A stretch of DNA of 64,000 nucleotides from Pseudomonas lurida. GTDB lineage: Bacteria; Pseudomonadota; Gammaproteobacteria; Pseudomonadales; Pseudomonadaceae. Of the stretch, positions 27,560 through 35,815 are shown one piece after another (positions within the stretch are counted from its first letter, which is position 1; every line of letters begins with the position of its first letter). Below the pieces are notes generated by a model. It ran no database searches. It was not told where the DNA came from and saw only the letters and a list, made by a program, of their open reading frames with translations. The DNA is taken from the NCBI RefSeq assembly GCF_002563895.1, contig NZ_PDJB01000001.1:3641501-3705500 (forward strand). The letters are read 5' to 3'. A program made the position numbers and the translations under genes.

Positions 27560-29677
27560 TCAGCGCCAGCTCCACGACACGCCGGTGTAGATGCCACGGC
27601 CATCCGCCGGTGTGGACCGCGCGACATCCAACCCTTTGTCGTCGTAGCCCGGCGTAACGGTATTGGCGTAACGACGGTTGGTCAGGTTGCGCAGGTCGAC
27701 CCAGGCTTGCCAGTCTTGCTTGGGCGCGGCGTAGCCGAAGGTGGCGCCAAGCAGGGTGTAGGACGCGGCGTAGTAGGAATTGGCGTAGTCCACCGCCACC
27801 CTTGATGAATGCTCGGTGTTCAGGCTGGTGTAGAAGCCGGTCGGATGGCTGTAGCGCAGCTGCGCCTGGTAGTAATGCTTGGGAATGCCCGGCAAGGTGT
27901 TGTCGCCGAAGCGGTCATCGTCACGGTAGTGGAAGTCGCTGAAGGTATAGGCTTGGCGCAGGGCGACCTGGCCATTGCGGCCACCGTCCCACAACGGGCT
28001 GAGCAGGCCCAGCTCCACACCTTGGTGCACCGTGGGGCTGGCGTTGGACTCGGCGACGATGGCATTGCTGGTGGAGGTCTGGGCCTGGGTTTCCACGGTG
28101 AGCAGTTCGTGGCGCACTTCGGAGCGATACAGTGCCAGGTCCCATTGGCCGAGCCAGGCTTCGCCACGCCCGCCGATTTCGAGGGTGGTGGCGGTCTGGT
28201 TTTTCAGGCTCACGCCTTCGCGCTGTAAGCCGGTGGCCGCTCCGCTGCCTGCGGGGAAGTATTTGTTGGACCCCCAGATCATCGACCAGGCGTGCGGCGG
28301 CTCCACCGAGCGGCTCAGGTTGCCGTACACCTGCAATTGCGGGGTGAAGTCATAGCGCAGGCCGAGGCGCGGCGCGTAGTCCCAGTCGTGCTGGCTAAGC
28401 GGCGCCTGGCCTTCGGGATAGGTGACCTGGGTTTCACGGCGGGTGTAGATCGCGGCCAGGCCAGTGGTCAGCCACAGGTCCGGAACCAGCTCGAGGTCGT
28501 TGCCGATATGCAGCACGGTATCGGAGCCCAGGTAGCTGTAGTCGCGGGTCTTGGTGCCGGGGGCGTAGGGGGCGGTGTTGCCAGCGGGCGTACGCACATA
28601 CTCCGAGGCGCCGTTGTTAGGCATCGCCTGGGTGGTGCGCAGACCGAGTGTGGTTTTGCTGTCGTGGCCGAACAGCGTGTCCTGGCGGATGTAGTTGAGG
28701 GTGCTGCTGATATCGGTGTAGGCGACTTTCAGGCGGTTGGTGCCTTCGCGCAGGTCCATCGGGTAGTCGTGGTAGGCCAGTCCGACCTCGACACGGGCAT
28801 TGTCGTCCAGCTGCAGGGTGGTCTTGTTGGCGATCCAGGTGGAGCCCGGCTGCAGGCGCTTGGAATCGCGGGCAGCGTTGAGGCTGTTGGCCGCGCGCGG
28901 GTCATGGCTGATCTGGTTACGCGTGAGCTTGCCCGGGGTGTCGTTGGTGGTTTCGCGGTAGCGGAAATAGAAGCGGGTTTCCAGGTCCGGGTTGAAACGG
29001 TAGCCGAAGTTGGCGGCCACACCCTTGCCGGTGGCCGCGCTCTGGCGCTGGTAGCCGTCGGACTCGGAGTCCGTGAGGCTGATGTAGTAGTCGACATCTC
29101 CCAGCACCTGGCCCGAACTGATCTCACGCTGTGCATAGCCTTTGCTGCCCGCTTCGTAGCGCAGTTGCAGCTTGGGTGCGTCATAGCCCGTGCGCGTGAC
29201 GTAGTTGACCGCGCCGCCGAGGGCGAGTGCGCCCTGGTCAAAACCGTTGGCGCCGCGCAGCACTTCGACACGGCTTTGCCACAAGGGGTCTTTCAACTCG
29301 TAGGGGGTGCCGCCGGGGCCAGTCAGCGGCAGGCCGTCGAACATTTCATATAAACCGGAGGCATGGGAGCCGGGGCTGCGGTTCAGGCCCGAACCACGAA
29401 TCGAGAGTTTCACCCCTTCGTTATTCGCCGCCTTGGCGTACACCCCAGGCTGGTATTTGAACACGTCTTCGTTGGTGCTCACCCGCCCCTGCTGCACGCT
29501 GTCCATGTCGATGTAGTTGGTAGCGCCCGGCACGCTCTGGAGCTGCGCCTGGGCCACTTCGCCGGCGCTGGCTTCGCTGCTGGTGACTTCGACCGGGGCC
29601 AATTGCAGGTCTTCGGCGTGCACCAGTGAGCTTAACGTCAGGGCGGCAAACAGGAGCGGAGGTTGGCGCAACAGCAT
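27560..29677 (-). CDS. TonB-dependent outer-membrane receptor (FecA-like, no signalling domain)
   Basis: This is a 705-residue receptor with a signal peptide ending LVHA. The plug begins about 15 residues into the mature protein, with the TonB-box-like LAPVEVTSS. It has SIRGSGLNRSPGSHASGLYE, VEVLRGANGFDQGALALGG and other plug hallmarks. The 22-strand barrel follows, with NLSRSVEPPHAWS and WVDLRNLTNRRYANTVTPGY near the end. It should import an iron chelate or similar ligand. Unlike classical FecA, there is no roughly 80-residue N-terminal signalling domain. The start at 29677 follows AAGGATTTG. Confidence 0.92.
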   Translation of the reverse strand: MLLRQPPLLFAALTLSSLVHAEDLQLAPVEVTSSEASAGEVAQAQLQSVPGATNYIDMDSVQQGRVSTNEDVFKYQPGVYAKAANNEGVKLSIRGSGLNRSPGSHASGLYEMFDGLPLTGPGGTPYELKDPLWQSRVEVLRGANGFDQGALALGGAVNYVTRTGYDAPKLQLRYEAGSKGYAQREISSGQVLGDVDYYISLTDSESDGYQRQSAATGKGVAANFGYRFNPDLETRFYFRYRETTNDTPGKLTRNQISHDPRAANSLNAARDSKRLQPGSTWIANKTTLQLDDNARVEVGLAYHDYPMDLREGTNRLKVAYTDISSTLNYIRQDTLFGHDSKTTLGLRTTQAMPNNGASEYVRTPAGNTAPYAPGTKTRDYSYLGSDTVLHIGNDLELVPDLWLTTGLAAIYTRRETQVTYPEGQAPLSQHDWDYAPRLGLRYDFTPQLQVYGNLSRSVEPPHAWSMIWGSNKYFPAGSGAATGLQREGVSLKNQTATTLEIGGRGEAWLGQWDLALYRSEVRHELLTVETQAQTSTSNAIVAESNASPTVHQGVELGLLSPLWDGGRNGQVALRQAYTFSDFHYRDDDRFGDNTLPGIPKHYYQAQLRYSHPTGFYTSLNTEHSSRVAVDYANSYYAASYTLLGATFGYAAPKQDWQAWVDLRNLTNRRYANTVTPGYDDKGLDVARSTPADGRGIYTGVSWSWR

Positions 29678-29901
29678 GGGGGCAAATCCTTGGAATTCGG
29701 GGGGCACGTGGTGGGAAGACAGGGACGCCCGCCAGGTCACTCCTTATTAACGGACCAGACCTTTCCCACAACAGCATCGGACGCGGAATTTTCGCTAAGT
29801 CCGAAATCGAATTAACACATGCAAACTCAGTATTTAAGGAAATAACCGTCACGCATTACTGTGGAGCCACTGAGTTACCCCTGTACCACGAGACCGCCCT
29901 C

Positions 29902-30060
29902 ATGCAGACATCCGCCACCGTCATCGACTTCTCGCTCCACCGTAAACGCCGCCAGGCGCGTGCAACCGCTGAGTTGATGTGGGCGATGTACGCGGCGCGT
30001 GCCGGGCTGGCGGTGTTTACCGCCCAGGCTACCTCGCCCAGCGACACTCGCCGGGCGTAA
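29902..30060 (+). CDS. Small conserved-looking protein upstream of the XRE regulator
   Basis: This open frame encodes 52 residues, starting MQTSATVIDFSLHRKRRQAR and ending TSPSDTRRA. It is basic at the N-terminus, with an amphipathic, possibly membrane-associated segment (ELMWAMYAARAGLAVFTAQ). Its stop lies 5 bp before the start of the XRE-cupin gene, so the two are probably translationally coupled. Its function is unknown. Confidence 0.6.
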   Translation: MQTSATVIDFSLHRKRRQARATAELMWAMYAARAGLAVFTAQATSPSDTRRA

Positions 30061-30065
30061 GGCCG

Positions 30066-30692
30066 ATGAATTTCCTGCACGTGCTCCCCGAACCCCCTGC
30101 CCCCCTGCCCAAGCCCAGCCCTGACGACGATGTGATCAGCCTGTGCGTCGCCCATAACCTGCAACGCCTGCGTAGCAAACGCCACTTGTCCCTGGATGGC
30201 TTGGCGCGCGCCTGCGGCGTGAGCCGGGCGATGCTGGCGCAGATCGAATCCGGGCGCAGCGTGCCGTCGATCAAGGTGCTGTGCAAGATTGCCAAGGGCT
30301 TGAAGGTGTCAGTCGCCGCGTTCCTGGAAGACCGCGCCTTCGAGGGAGTGGAAGTGCTGCCGGCGCAACAGAGCAAGCGCCTGGTGAGTGCCGATGGCGC
30401 GTTTATCAGCCGTGCCTTGTTCCCCTACGATACTGCTCGGCAATCCGAGTTCTACGAGATTCGCCTGCGAGCGCTGGGCGAGGAAGTTTCCGAAGGCCAT
30501 GGCCCTGGCATCCAGGAAAACCTGGTGGTGGCCCAAGGCGTTTTGGAAGTGAGCGTCAACGACGAGCGCTACCTCCTGTCCACCGGGGACTCGATCTTGT
30601 TCTACGCCGACCAGCCCCACCGCTACCGTAACCCGGCGGACAGCGAAGCAGTGGCGTTTCTGGTGATTACCTATCCAGAACGCCTGGATTGA
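30066..30692 (+). CDS. XRE family regulator with C-terminal cupin
   Basis: This is a 208-residue protein. A helix-turn-helix of the XRE type occupies about residues 30-85 (RLRSKRHLSLDGLARACGVS, IESGRSVPSIKVLCKIAKGL). A cupin_2 sensor follows (VVAQGVLEVSVNDERYLLST, then FYADQPHRYRNP). Such proteins bind a small ligand through the cupin and control nearby metabolic or transport genes. The ATG at 30066 has TAAGG upstream and follows the 52-residue frame. A rho-independent terminator comes just after the stop. Confidence 0.92.
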   Translation: MNFLHVLPEPPAPLPKPSPDDDVISLCVAHNLQRLRSKRHLSLDGLARACGVSRAMLAQIESGRSVPSIKVLCKIAKGLKVSVAAFLEDRAFEGVEVLPAQQSKRLVSADGAFISRALFPYDTARQSEFYEIRLRALGEEVSEGHGPGIQENLVVAQGVLEVSVNDERYLLSTGDSILFYADQPHRYRNPADSEAVAFLVITYPERLD

Positions 30693-30711
30693 CCTGGATG
30701 AAAATGCACAA

Positions 30712-30738
30712 CGCCCCGACTAATCGGGGCGTTTTTTT
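30712..30738. terminator. Rho-independent terminator
   Basis: CGCCCCGA and TCGGGGCG form a perfect 8-bp stem with a 4-base loop, followed by eight Ts on the plus strand. It ends the XRE-cupin transcript. It may also serve the convergent methionine-rich gene, although the minus-strand T-run is weak. Confidence 0.9.
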
Positions 30739-30752
30739 TAGCGCGAGACCTA

Positions 30753-31256
30753 TCAGCAGGTGCAGCACATCATCGGCATGCCGTTGCAGCTCATCATCAT
30801 TGGCATGGCGCAGTCGTTCATCATTTTGTTCATGAGCATGCAGCAGTTTTCCATCATGGCCATGCTCATGCCCGGCATTGGCATCATCTTGCAGATCATG
30901 CTGTCGCCCATCAGGGTGCACTCCATCACGCAGTTCATCATCGGCATCGGCATCGGCATGCCCATCATTGGCATCATGTTCATGCCTGTCATCATGGCCA
31001 TAGCGTCAGCCGACATGCCCATCATGGACATGTTGGCGCACTGCATCATCATCGGCATGCCACAGTTCATCATCATCGCCATCATTTCGGCGTTGGTCTT
31101 GAACTGAGCCATGTCCATCCCGGCAGCCGGCTTCATGGTGCACATCATGGCGTCCGCGGCCATTTCGCACTGCATGGTTGCCATCATCATCGGCATGCCC
31201 ATCATCGGCATCATAGGCATGGACGTGTTCATTGGCATCTGCATGGCGTTCATCAT
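30753..31256 (-). CDS. Extremely methionine-rich, cysteine-containing protein, putative copper binder
   Basis: This is a 167-residue protein of about 68 methionines (41%) and 14 cysteines, with no signal peptide. The methionines come in MPMM, MMGMPM and MAMM patterns, and the cysteines occur about every ten residues, ending in MMCCTC. It has one phenylalanine and no tyrosine or tryptophan. The start has ACGGAG upstream at good spacing. Soft sulfur ligands at this density strongly suggest Cu(I) or Ag(I) binding in the cytoplasm, or an oxidant sink. I do not know a described family with this composition, and the function is inferred from composition only. Confidence 0.8.
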   Translation of the reverse strand: MMNAMQMPMNTSMPMMPMMGMPMMMATMQCEMAADAMMCTMKPAAGMDMAQFKTNAEMMAMMMNCGMPMMMQCANMSMMGMSADAMAMMTGMNMMPMMGMPMPMPMMNCVMECTLMGDSMICKMMPMPGMSMAMMENCCMLMNKMMNDCAMPMMMSCNGMPMMCCTC

Positions 31257-31531
31257 CTTCGAAACTCCGTAATCGACAGGAAATGAGTCAGTTCTGGTGC
31301 CGATTCTAGAGGTGCCAGACGGCGACGCAAGACGCCGACGGAGCAGCAGGAATGGATGTTAGGAAGCAGGCTTGGCGCAAGAAACAGTGGTGCAGGATGT
31401 GATGTTCGTCATTGCGTCGCTATTGCATCCGGACTGACTGCTAAGCGTGCCAGATCGACGCCATGGATATTCGATCCTGGAATCTCGTCCAACCTTATGG
31501 AAATAAACGATATAACACGCTGTGCCCCACC

Positions 31532-31795
31532 TCAGTATTTGCCCAGCGCTTGCATCAGTTCCTCTGCTTCCGACCCTGGCGGCAGCCGGAAACCTTTCAT
31601 TTCATCCGCAGCCAGGATCTCGTCCAACGCCTCGAGCAACTGCGCCTCGGTCGGCGCGTCACGCAGCAGCTTGTGTGCTGGCAGCAACAGTTCCGAGGCA
31701 ACACCCTGGACACTTGCCGCATCGATCACGGCAAAAAGGATAAAGCGCAAACGTATTTCGCGATCACCAGGCCAAACCGTTTTTCGCTTACCCAT
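31532..31795 (-). CDS. Small hypothetical protein
   Basis: This frame encodes 87 residues from the ATG at 31795 (MGKRKTVWPGDREIRLRFIL). It is soluble and mainly helical, ending LPPGSEAEELMQALGKY. The longer frame to 31855 has no better start. I do not recognise the family. It lies alone between the methionine-rich gene and a lipoprotein gene, all on the minus strand. Confidence 0.6.
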   Translation of the reverse strand: MGKRKTVWPGDREIRLRFILFAVIDAASVQGVASELLLPAHKLLRDAPTEAQLLEALDEILAADEMKGFRLPPGSEAEELMQALGKY

Positions 31796-31973
31796 GCTGG
31801 AGGCCTCTACTTTTCGGAAAAATCCGAGGCTATTGATGACCGCAGGGTGTTTCAAGCAGAGGGAGACAAGATAGGCAACTTCCTACAGAAGAAAGAGAAA
31901 CCCCGTACCCACCCTTCAAGAGGGCCAAGTGTTCATGCGTCTGGCTGACAGGTCTCGCGCCACCGTCAAACAA

Positions 31974-32723
31974 TCATTGCACCGGTAGGAAATTCATCAG
32001 CAACAAGCTCTGCGCATAGTTGAGACCGATGCGCCGGTAGCGCTCATCGAGCATCTGGGTCAGCAAGTCAAGGCGCGCCACGATCTTGCCGAACTCCACC
32101 GCGAAACTCAGGTTGCTGCCCTCCTCCGATATCTCGTTGGAAAACAGCAGCAGCACGCCATTCGCATCCTGGCGCTGGCTCAGCAGCCAGGTGGCCTTCT
32201 CGATATTACGCGCGGCATTGCTGACGAACTGCGGGTTGATCGAATCGGTGATGTAGAACTCGGTGCGTCCACCGTGAGCCGTCACGATCATGCTGCCAAT
32301 CGCATAGATAAACGCGCCTACCCGGTCGCCCTTGAACTCGGGGCTCAAGGAATAACTCAGCGCCACCAGATCACGACGCTCCCCCAGGGCCGGTAGCGCG
32401 CGACGTTGCTCGATGGCTTGGCGAATCTCCCGCGCAGCCGTGACAGCATCCGGATAACCCGACTGACGCCACTGGCTGGGATTACGCAGATAGAGCTTGT
32501 TCATCAGCAGATACAAGCTTTGCAGGTTGTCGCGCATACCCAGCGTGGCCATGCGATCGACACTGGTCTGGAAGAACTCATCGGGCTTGCCATTGCTGAA
32601 CTGCTTGGCGATATCCCGACCCTGTTGCTGGCTGCAACCGCTGGCACAGAGCATCAGCACGGCGGCCAGCAACAAGGGCTGGCGCATCCGTCGACGGTTG
32701 AAATTAGGAAACGTGCGATCCAT
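31974..32723 (-). CDS. Predicted lipoprotein of unknown function
   Basis: This is a 249-residue protein. The basic N-terminus and the hydrophobic stretch LLLAAVLMLCASGC form a lipoprotein signal with the lipobox CASGC. The mature part is helical and globular, with SYSLSPEFKGDRVGAFIYAI and ITDSINPQFVSNAARNIEKA. It should be anchored to a membrane facing the periplasm; aspartate is not at position +2, so outer-membrane sorting is expected. The ATG at 32723 was chosen over a GTG two codons earlier. The function is unknown. Confidence 0.82.
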   Translation of the reverse strand: MDRTFPNFNRRRMRQPLLLAAVLMLCASGCSQQQGRDIAKQFSNGKPDEFFQTSVDRMATLGMRDNLQSLYLLMNKLYLRNPSQWRQSGYPDAVTAAREIRQAIEQRRALPALGERRDLVALSYSLSPEFKGDRVGAFIYAIGSMIVTAHGGRTEFYITDSINPQFVSNAARNIEKATWLLSQRQDANGVLLLFSNEISEEGSNLSFAVEFGKIVARLDLLTQMLDERYRRIGLNYAQSLLLMNFLPVQ

Positions 32724-33014
32724 CGGCACCCGATCTGGTTCATCTGCCCACGCGGGAATCGGCGGGGCTGCGACAGAGATAGAGCGGAGAAATCAAAAAA
32801 AGTGCAGTGAAGGGGGGAGATAGTTGTAGACCGATACCGCCTGGCGGGTGAATGGGCTCCAGCGTGAAGAATTCATTTCAGGCTCTATACTGAGCGCAAC
32901 AGCTGCGTGTGTTGTTGGCGATCCAGGGTGGTATCTCAACCTTTGAACGGCCTGGCGGTTTTGTCTACATCGCCCACGGCATGCTCACCAGCAGTTGTAC
33001 ATGAGGTGACGGCA
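32724..33014. other. Intergenic region without a recognisable gene
   Basis: This 291-base stretch between the lipoprotein gene and the tiny open frame at 33015 holds no convincing open frame, repeat or RNA. It contains the upstream region of the lipoprotein gene. Confidence 0.6.
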
Positions 33015-33089
33015 ATGAAACATCCCATTCGAGCTCAGATGGTTGTTCAGATGATTTGCCTGCTGTCGGTGGCTCAGCTTTTTTGTTGA
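33015..33089 (+). CDS. Possible 24-residue peptide
   Basis: A good ribosome site (GAGGTGACGGCA) precedes ATG and the frame MKHPIRAQMVVQMICLLSVA with a short tail QLFC. The peptide would be hydrophobic after a basic start, like a tiny membrane peptide. There is no other support, so the call is tentative. Confidence 0.3.
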   Translation: MKHPIRAQMVVQMICLLSVAQLFC

Positions 33090-33163
33090 GCGGCGTTCTA
33101 CCGCCTTGATCTTCGCGCCGGCGTTGCGGCACGGGAAGGTATTGCCTGCTATTAACAGGTGAG

Positions 33164-33191
33164 CTGTCCCGGCGACCCCGTGCCGGGACAG
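33164..33191. terminator. Hairpin downstream of the small membrane protein gene
   Basis: CTGTCCCGGC and GCCGGGACAG form a perfect 10-bp stem with an 8-base loop, 9 bp past the stop of the minus-strand gene. A T-run is missing, so it may act as an RNA-stabilising or Rho-assisted terminator hairpin. Confidence 0.5.
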
Positions 33192-33200
33192 ACTCTGCAC

Positions 33201-33557
33201 CTACAGCAACACCGTGGCCAGCATGCCTAGGGCGCCCAGGCAAAACCCGATCAATGCGCCTCGCCCGGGGACTTCATGGAACAGCGCCCAGATCACCACA
33301 GGCTCCAGCACCAATAACGAGGTGATCGATACCACCGTGACCACCCAGATGTCACCGACCGCCCGATACCCCAGCCAATACGCCCCCAACAGACACAGCC
33401 CGGCCAAGCACATCACCACCACCGGCATGATGAACCCCTGCCATGACCCGTCGCCTGCCTGGGCCAGCTTGGCAGTTACCACCTCGCTGTAGATTGCACA
33501 AAACTCACCGACGACCATCAACCCTAGAGCAGAAACTCCGAGTAATTCTTTGGACAT
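33201..33557 (-). CDS. Small four-helix membrane protein, DMT/SMR-like
   Basis: This is a 118-residue hydrophobic protein with four predicted helices (MSKELLGVSALGLMVVGEFC at the start, GALIGFCLGALGMLATVLL at the end). Its size and helix pattern resemble half-size drug/metabolite transporters (EamA or SMR type). The glutamate in VVGEFCAIYSE in helix 1 could serve as the proton-coupling residue. The start has AAGGAG upstream. The substrate is unknown. Confidence 0.75.
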   Translation of the reverse strand: MSKELLGVSALGLMVVGEFCAIYSEVVTAKLAQAGDGSWQGFIMPVVVMCLAGLCLLGAYWLGYRAVGDIWVVTVVSITSLLVLEPVVIWALFHEVPGRGALIGFCLGALGMLATVLL

Positions 33558-33685
33558 ATCAAAAACTCCTTCGTATTCAACGCACTATTTTTCAACTCCC
33601 AGCTGGCGATGCCGCTGCCGAGGGTTTCGTTGCAGAGATACGAAGCAGCCTTGAACAGGCCTGAGTTACCGAAGTGCTTTTGCAT
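33524..33685 (-). CDS. Small open frame overlapping the membrane protein start
   Basis: The frame encodes 53 residues (MQKHFGNSGLFKAASYLCNE at the start) from an ATG with AAAGGAC about 8 bases upstream. It runs 34 bp into the DMT/SMR-like gene in another frame. It could be a leader peptide whose translation affects the next gene. No homolog is recognised. Confidence 0.4.
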   Translation of the reverse strand: MQKHFGNSGLFKAASYLCNETLGSGIASWELKNSALNTKEFLICPKNYSEFLL

Positions 33686-33842
33686 GCTCATGTCCTTTAT
33701 AGGGGGTGAGGCTTGGCGACCTTGTAGGTCGGCCCTCCCGATCATACGTTCCGTCAGCGGTTTTGAACAATCAGGGCTCGGCGGGCCTGAAAAGCATTAA
33801 AAATGTGCAGGCTCCTTCGCCGCCTCCCTTCATGATCGGGCT

Positions 33843-34742
33843 ATGATCGGCACCTATGAACCGGACGCCCGATGCCCCATGCCTGTCGACCTGCAAGCCC
33901 TCTACCCCAAACTGATCCACTTGATGCTGGATACGGTCTTCGTCGTCGACGGCGACAACGTGATTGTCTTCGTGAGCGATGCCTGTGAGGCACTGCTCGG
34001 CTACCCAGCCGAAGCGTTGACGGGCACCCTGATCACCCACTACATGCACCCGGAAGACCTGGCGCGCACCCGCGCCTCCATTGTCCGGGTCATGAATGGC
34101 CAACCCCATGTCGACTTTCGCAATCGCTACATCCGCAAGGATGGCAGCGTCGTGCACATCCTGTGGGCGGCCTTCTGGTCCAAGGAAGTCGGGGCGCGGA
34201 TCGGCGTCGCGCGGGACGTCACCGCGCTCACCCAGGCCGAGGAGGAGCTACGCTTCCTCGCCCACCATGACCCGCTGACGGCCCTCACCAACCGCTCGCT
34301 GTTCAATGACCGGCTGGACCACGCCTTGCAAGCCGCACGGACTCACAACCACACCCTGGCGTTGCTGTTTCTGGACATCAATGACTTCAAGGCCATCAAC
34401 GACGTGCACGGCCATGCCATGGGCGACCGCGTGCTCTGCGCAATTGCACGGCGACTGGAGCGTTGCGTGCGCGAGGGTGACCTGGTGGCCCGGATGGGCG
34501 GCGATGAGTTCACGGTGCTGATCACGGATATCCAGTCGCCGGATGCGGTTGACGCAAGGGTGGCGCAGATACTCGCGGTCATGGCTGAGCCGCTGGGGCC
34601 GGAGTTTGGCGGGGTGAAGATGCCATCCTGCAGCGTAGGCGTGGCGTTCTACCCGGGGGATGGGGAAGATGCGGATACGCTGTTGAGCCATGCCGATGGG
34701 GAAATGTATCGGGTGAAAAGGTTGCGGGTGGTGAGCGAGTGA
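33843..34742 (+). CDS. PAS-GGDEF diguanylate cyclase
   Basis: This is a 299-residue cytoplasmic protein. A PAS domain (about 15-130: LDTVFVVDGDNVIVFVSDAC, then YIRKDGSVVHILWAAFWSK) is followed by a GGDEF domain (about 140-295). The active site is the canonical GGDEF, and the sequence REGD five residues before it is an intact inhibitory I-site. It should make cyclic-di-GMP with product feedback. An ATG at 33879 (MPVDLQALYP) is an alternative start; neither has a strong ribosome site. It stands alone, converging on a LysR gene. Confidence 0.9.
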   Translation: MIGTYEPDARCPMPVDLQALYPKLIHLMLDTVFVVDGDNVIVFVSDACEALLGYPAEALTGTLITHYMHPEDLARTRASIVRVMNGQPHVDFRNRYIRKDGSVVHILWAAFWSKEVGARIGVARDVTALTQAEEELRFLAHHDPLTALTNRSLFNDRLDHALQAARTHNHTLALLFLDINDFKAINDVHGHAMGDRVLCAIARRLERCVREGDLVARMGGDEFTVLITDIQSPDAVDARVAQILAVMAEPLGPEFGGVKMPSCSVGVAFYPGDGEDADTLLSHADGEMYRVKRLRVVSE

Positions 34743-34760
34743 AATGGATGCGCACCGGCT

Positions 34761-35675
34761 TCAACCACCCACCGGCGCATGCTCGGACATCAATTCCATT
34801 ACCCAGTCGATAAATACCCGCACTTTGGGGCTGACATGGCGATTCGGCGGGAAGGCCAGATACATCGGCATTGGCGCCATGTGCCAGTCCTCGAACAGCG
34901 GCAGCAACTCGCCGCTGACCACGTGCGGCCTGGCCATGTAGTGCGGGAGCCATAGCATGCCCAGCCCAGCCAGGCCGGCAGCGAGGTACGCATTGCCGTC
35001 GTCGACCGTCAATTGCGGGCGGCCTTGGGCGTTGATGCGCTCCTCCCCCCTCTGCATCGCATAGGGCAAAGTTTTGCCCGTACGAAACCAGAGGAAGCCG
35101 ACGGTACTGTGACTGCCCTCCTCCAGCTCACGGGGGTGCGCCGGCGTACCGAAGCGCTGCAGATAGCCGGGTGTGGCATAGATGCCGAGTTTCAAATCAC
35201 CCACGTGCCTTGCCACCAGGAACTGATCGGTGATCTCACCACCACGCAACACGCAGTCAACGTTTTCGCCAATGATGTCGACGATGCGATCACTCGCGCC
35301 CACCGTCAGCTGGATTTCCGGGTAGCGTGCGAAAAAGCCCGGCAAGGCGGGTATCAGCAGCATTCGCGCCAGGGGGCTGGGTACATCCACACGCAGCCGC
35401 CCGCGCGGGGTCATCGATGCGCTGGACAGGCTTGTCTCGGCATCGTCGATATCGACCAGCAACCGCACGACGCGCTCGTAGTAGGCCGCGCCGTCGGCGG
35501 TGACGTTGACCTTGCGCGTGGTGCGGTTGAGCAGGCGCACACGCAGCCTCGCTTCCAGTTGCTGAACGAGCTGCGTCACGGTGGTCTTGCTCATGTGCAG
35601 GGTGGCTGCCGCCTTGGTGAAGCTGCCGGTTTCCACCACACGGGCAAAGGCCTGCATTGCATCGAAACGGTCCAT
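34761..35675 (-). CDS. LysR family transcriptional regulator
   Basis: This is a 304-residue regulator. The N-terminal winged helix-turn-helix is MQAFARVVETGSFTKAAATL, then HMSKTTVTQLVQQLEARL. The C-terminal co-inducer domain follows (RGRLRVDVPSPLARMLLIPA). The start at 35675 has GAGGCGTG upstream. It is divergent from the RidA-like gene, with a shared 140-bp region, and probably controls it. Confidence 0.92.
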   Translation of the reverse strand: MDRFDAMQAFARVVETGSFTKAAATLHMSKTTVTQLVQQLEARLRVRLLNRTTRKVNVTADGAAYYERVVRLLVDIDDAETSLSSASMTPRGRLRVDVPSPLARMLLIPALPGFFARYPEIQLTVGASDRIVDIIGENVDCVLRGGEITDQFLVARHVGDLKLGIYATPGYLQRFGTPAHPRELEEGSHSTVGFLWFRTGKTLPYAMQRGEERINAQGRPQLTVDDGNAYLAAGLAGLGMLWLPHYMARPHVVSGELLPLFEDWHMAPMPMYLAFPPNRHVSPKVRVFIDWVMELMSEHAPVGG

Positions 35676-35815
35676 TTCACGCCTCACTCGGGTTTAGATA
35701 GTTTGGATTCTACAAACAGTCATGACCAGAGTTGCCCGTTTATTCAGGTCGTCCTTCTTTCTACAGTGGAGACCTCGTAAACAGCGGGCCGCAACGGCCC
35801 CGAAGGAGCCATGCA

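Noticed and set aside
29678..29740. N-terminal extension of the TonB receptor to a start at 29740
   Set aside because: The extension would precede the signal peptide; the ATG at 29677 begins directly with a proper signal sequence.
30760..31107. Plus-strand frame of hydrophobic repeats (Ile/Met/Gly) opposite the methionine-rich gene
   Set aside because: It is the complement of ATG-rich codons and has no ribosome site; the minus-strand frame is longer and has one.
31356..31874. 172-codon plus-strand frame
   Set aside because: It is Ser/Arg-biased, has no ribosome site and covers the small minus-strand gene at 31532.
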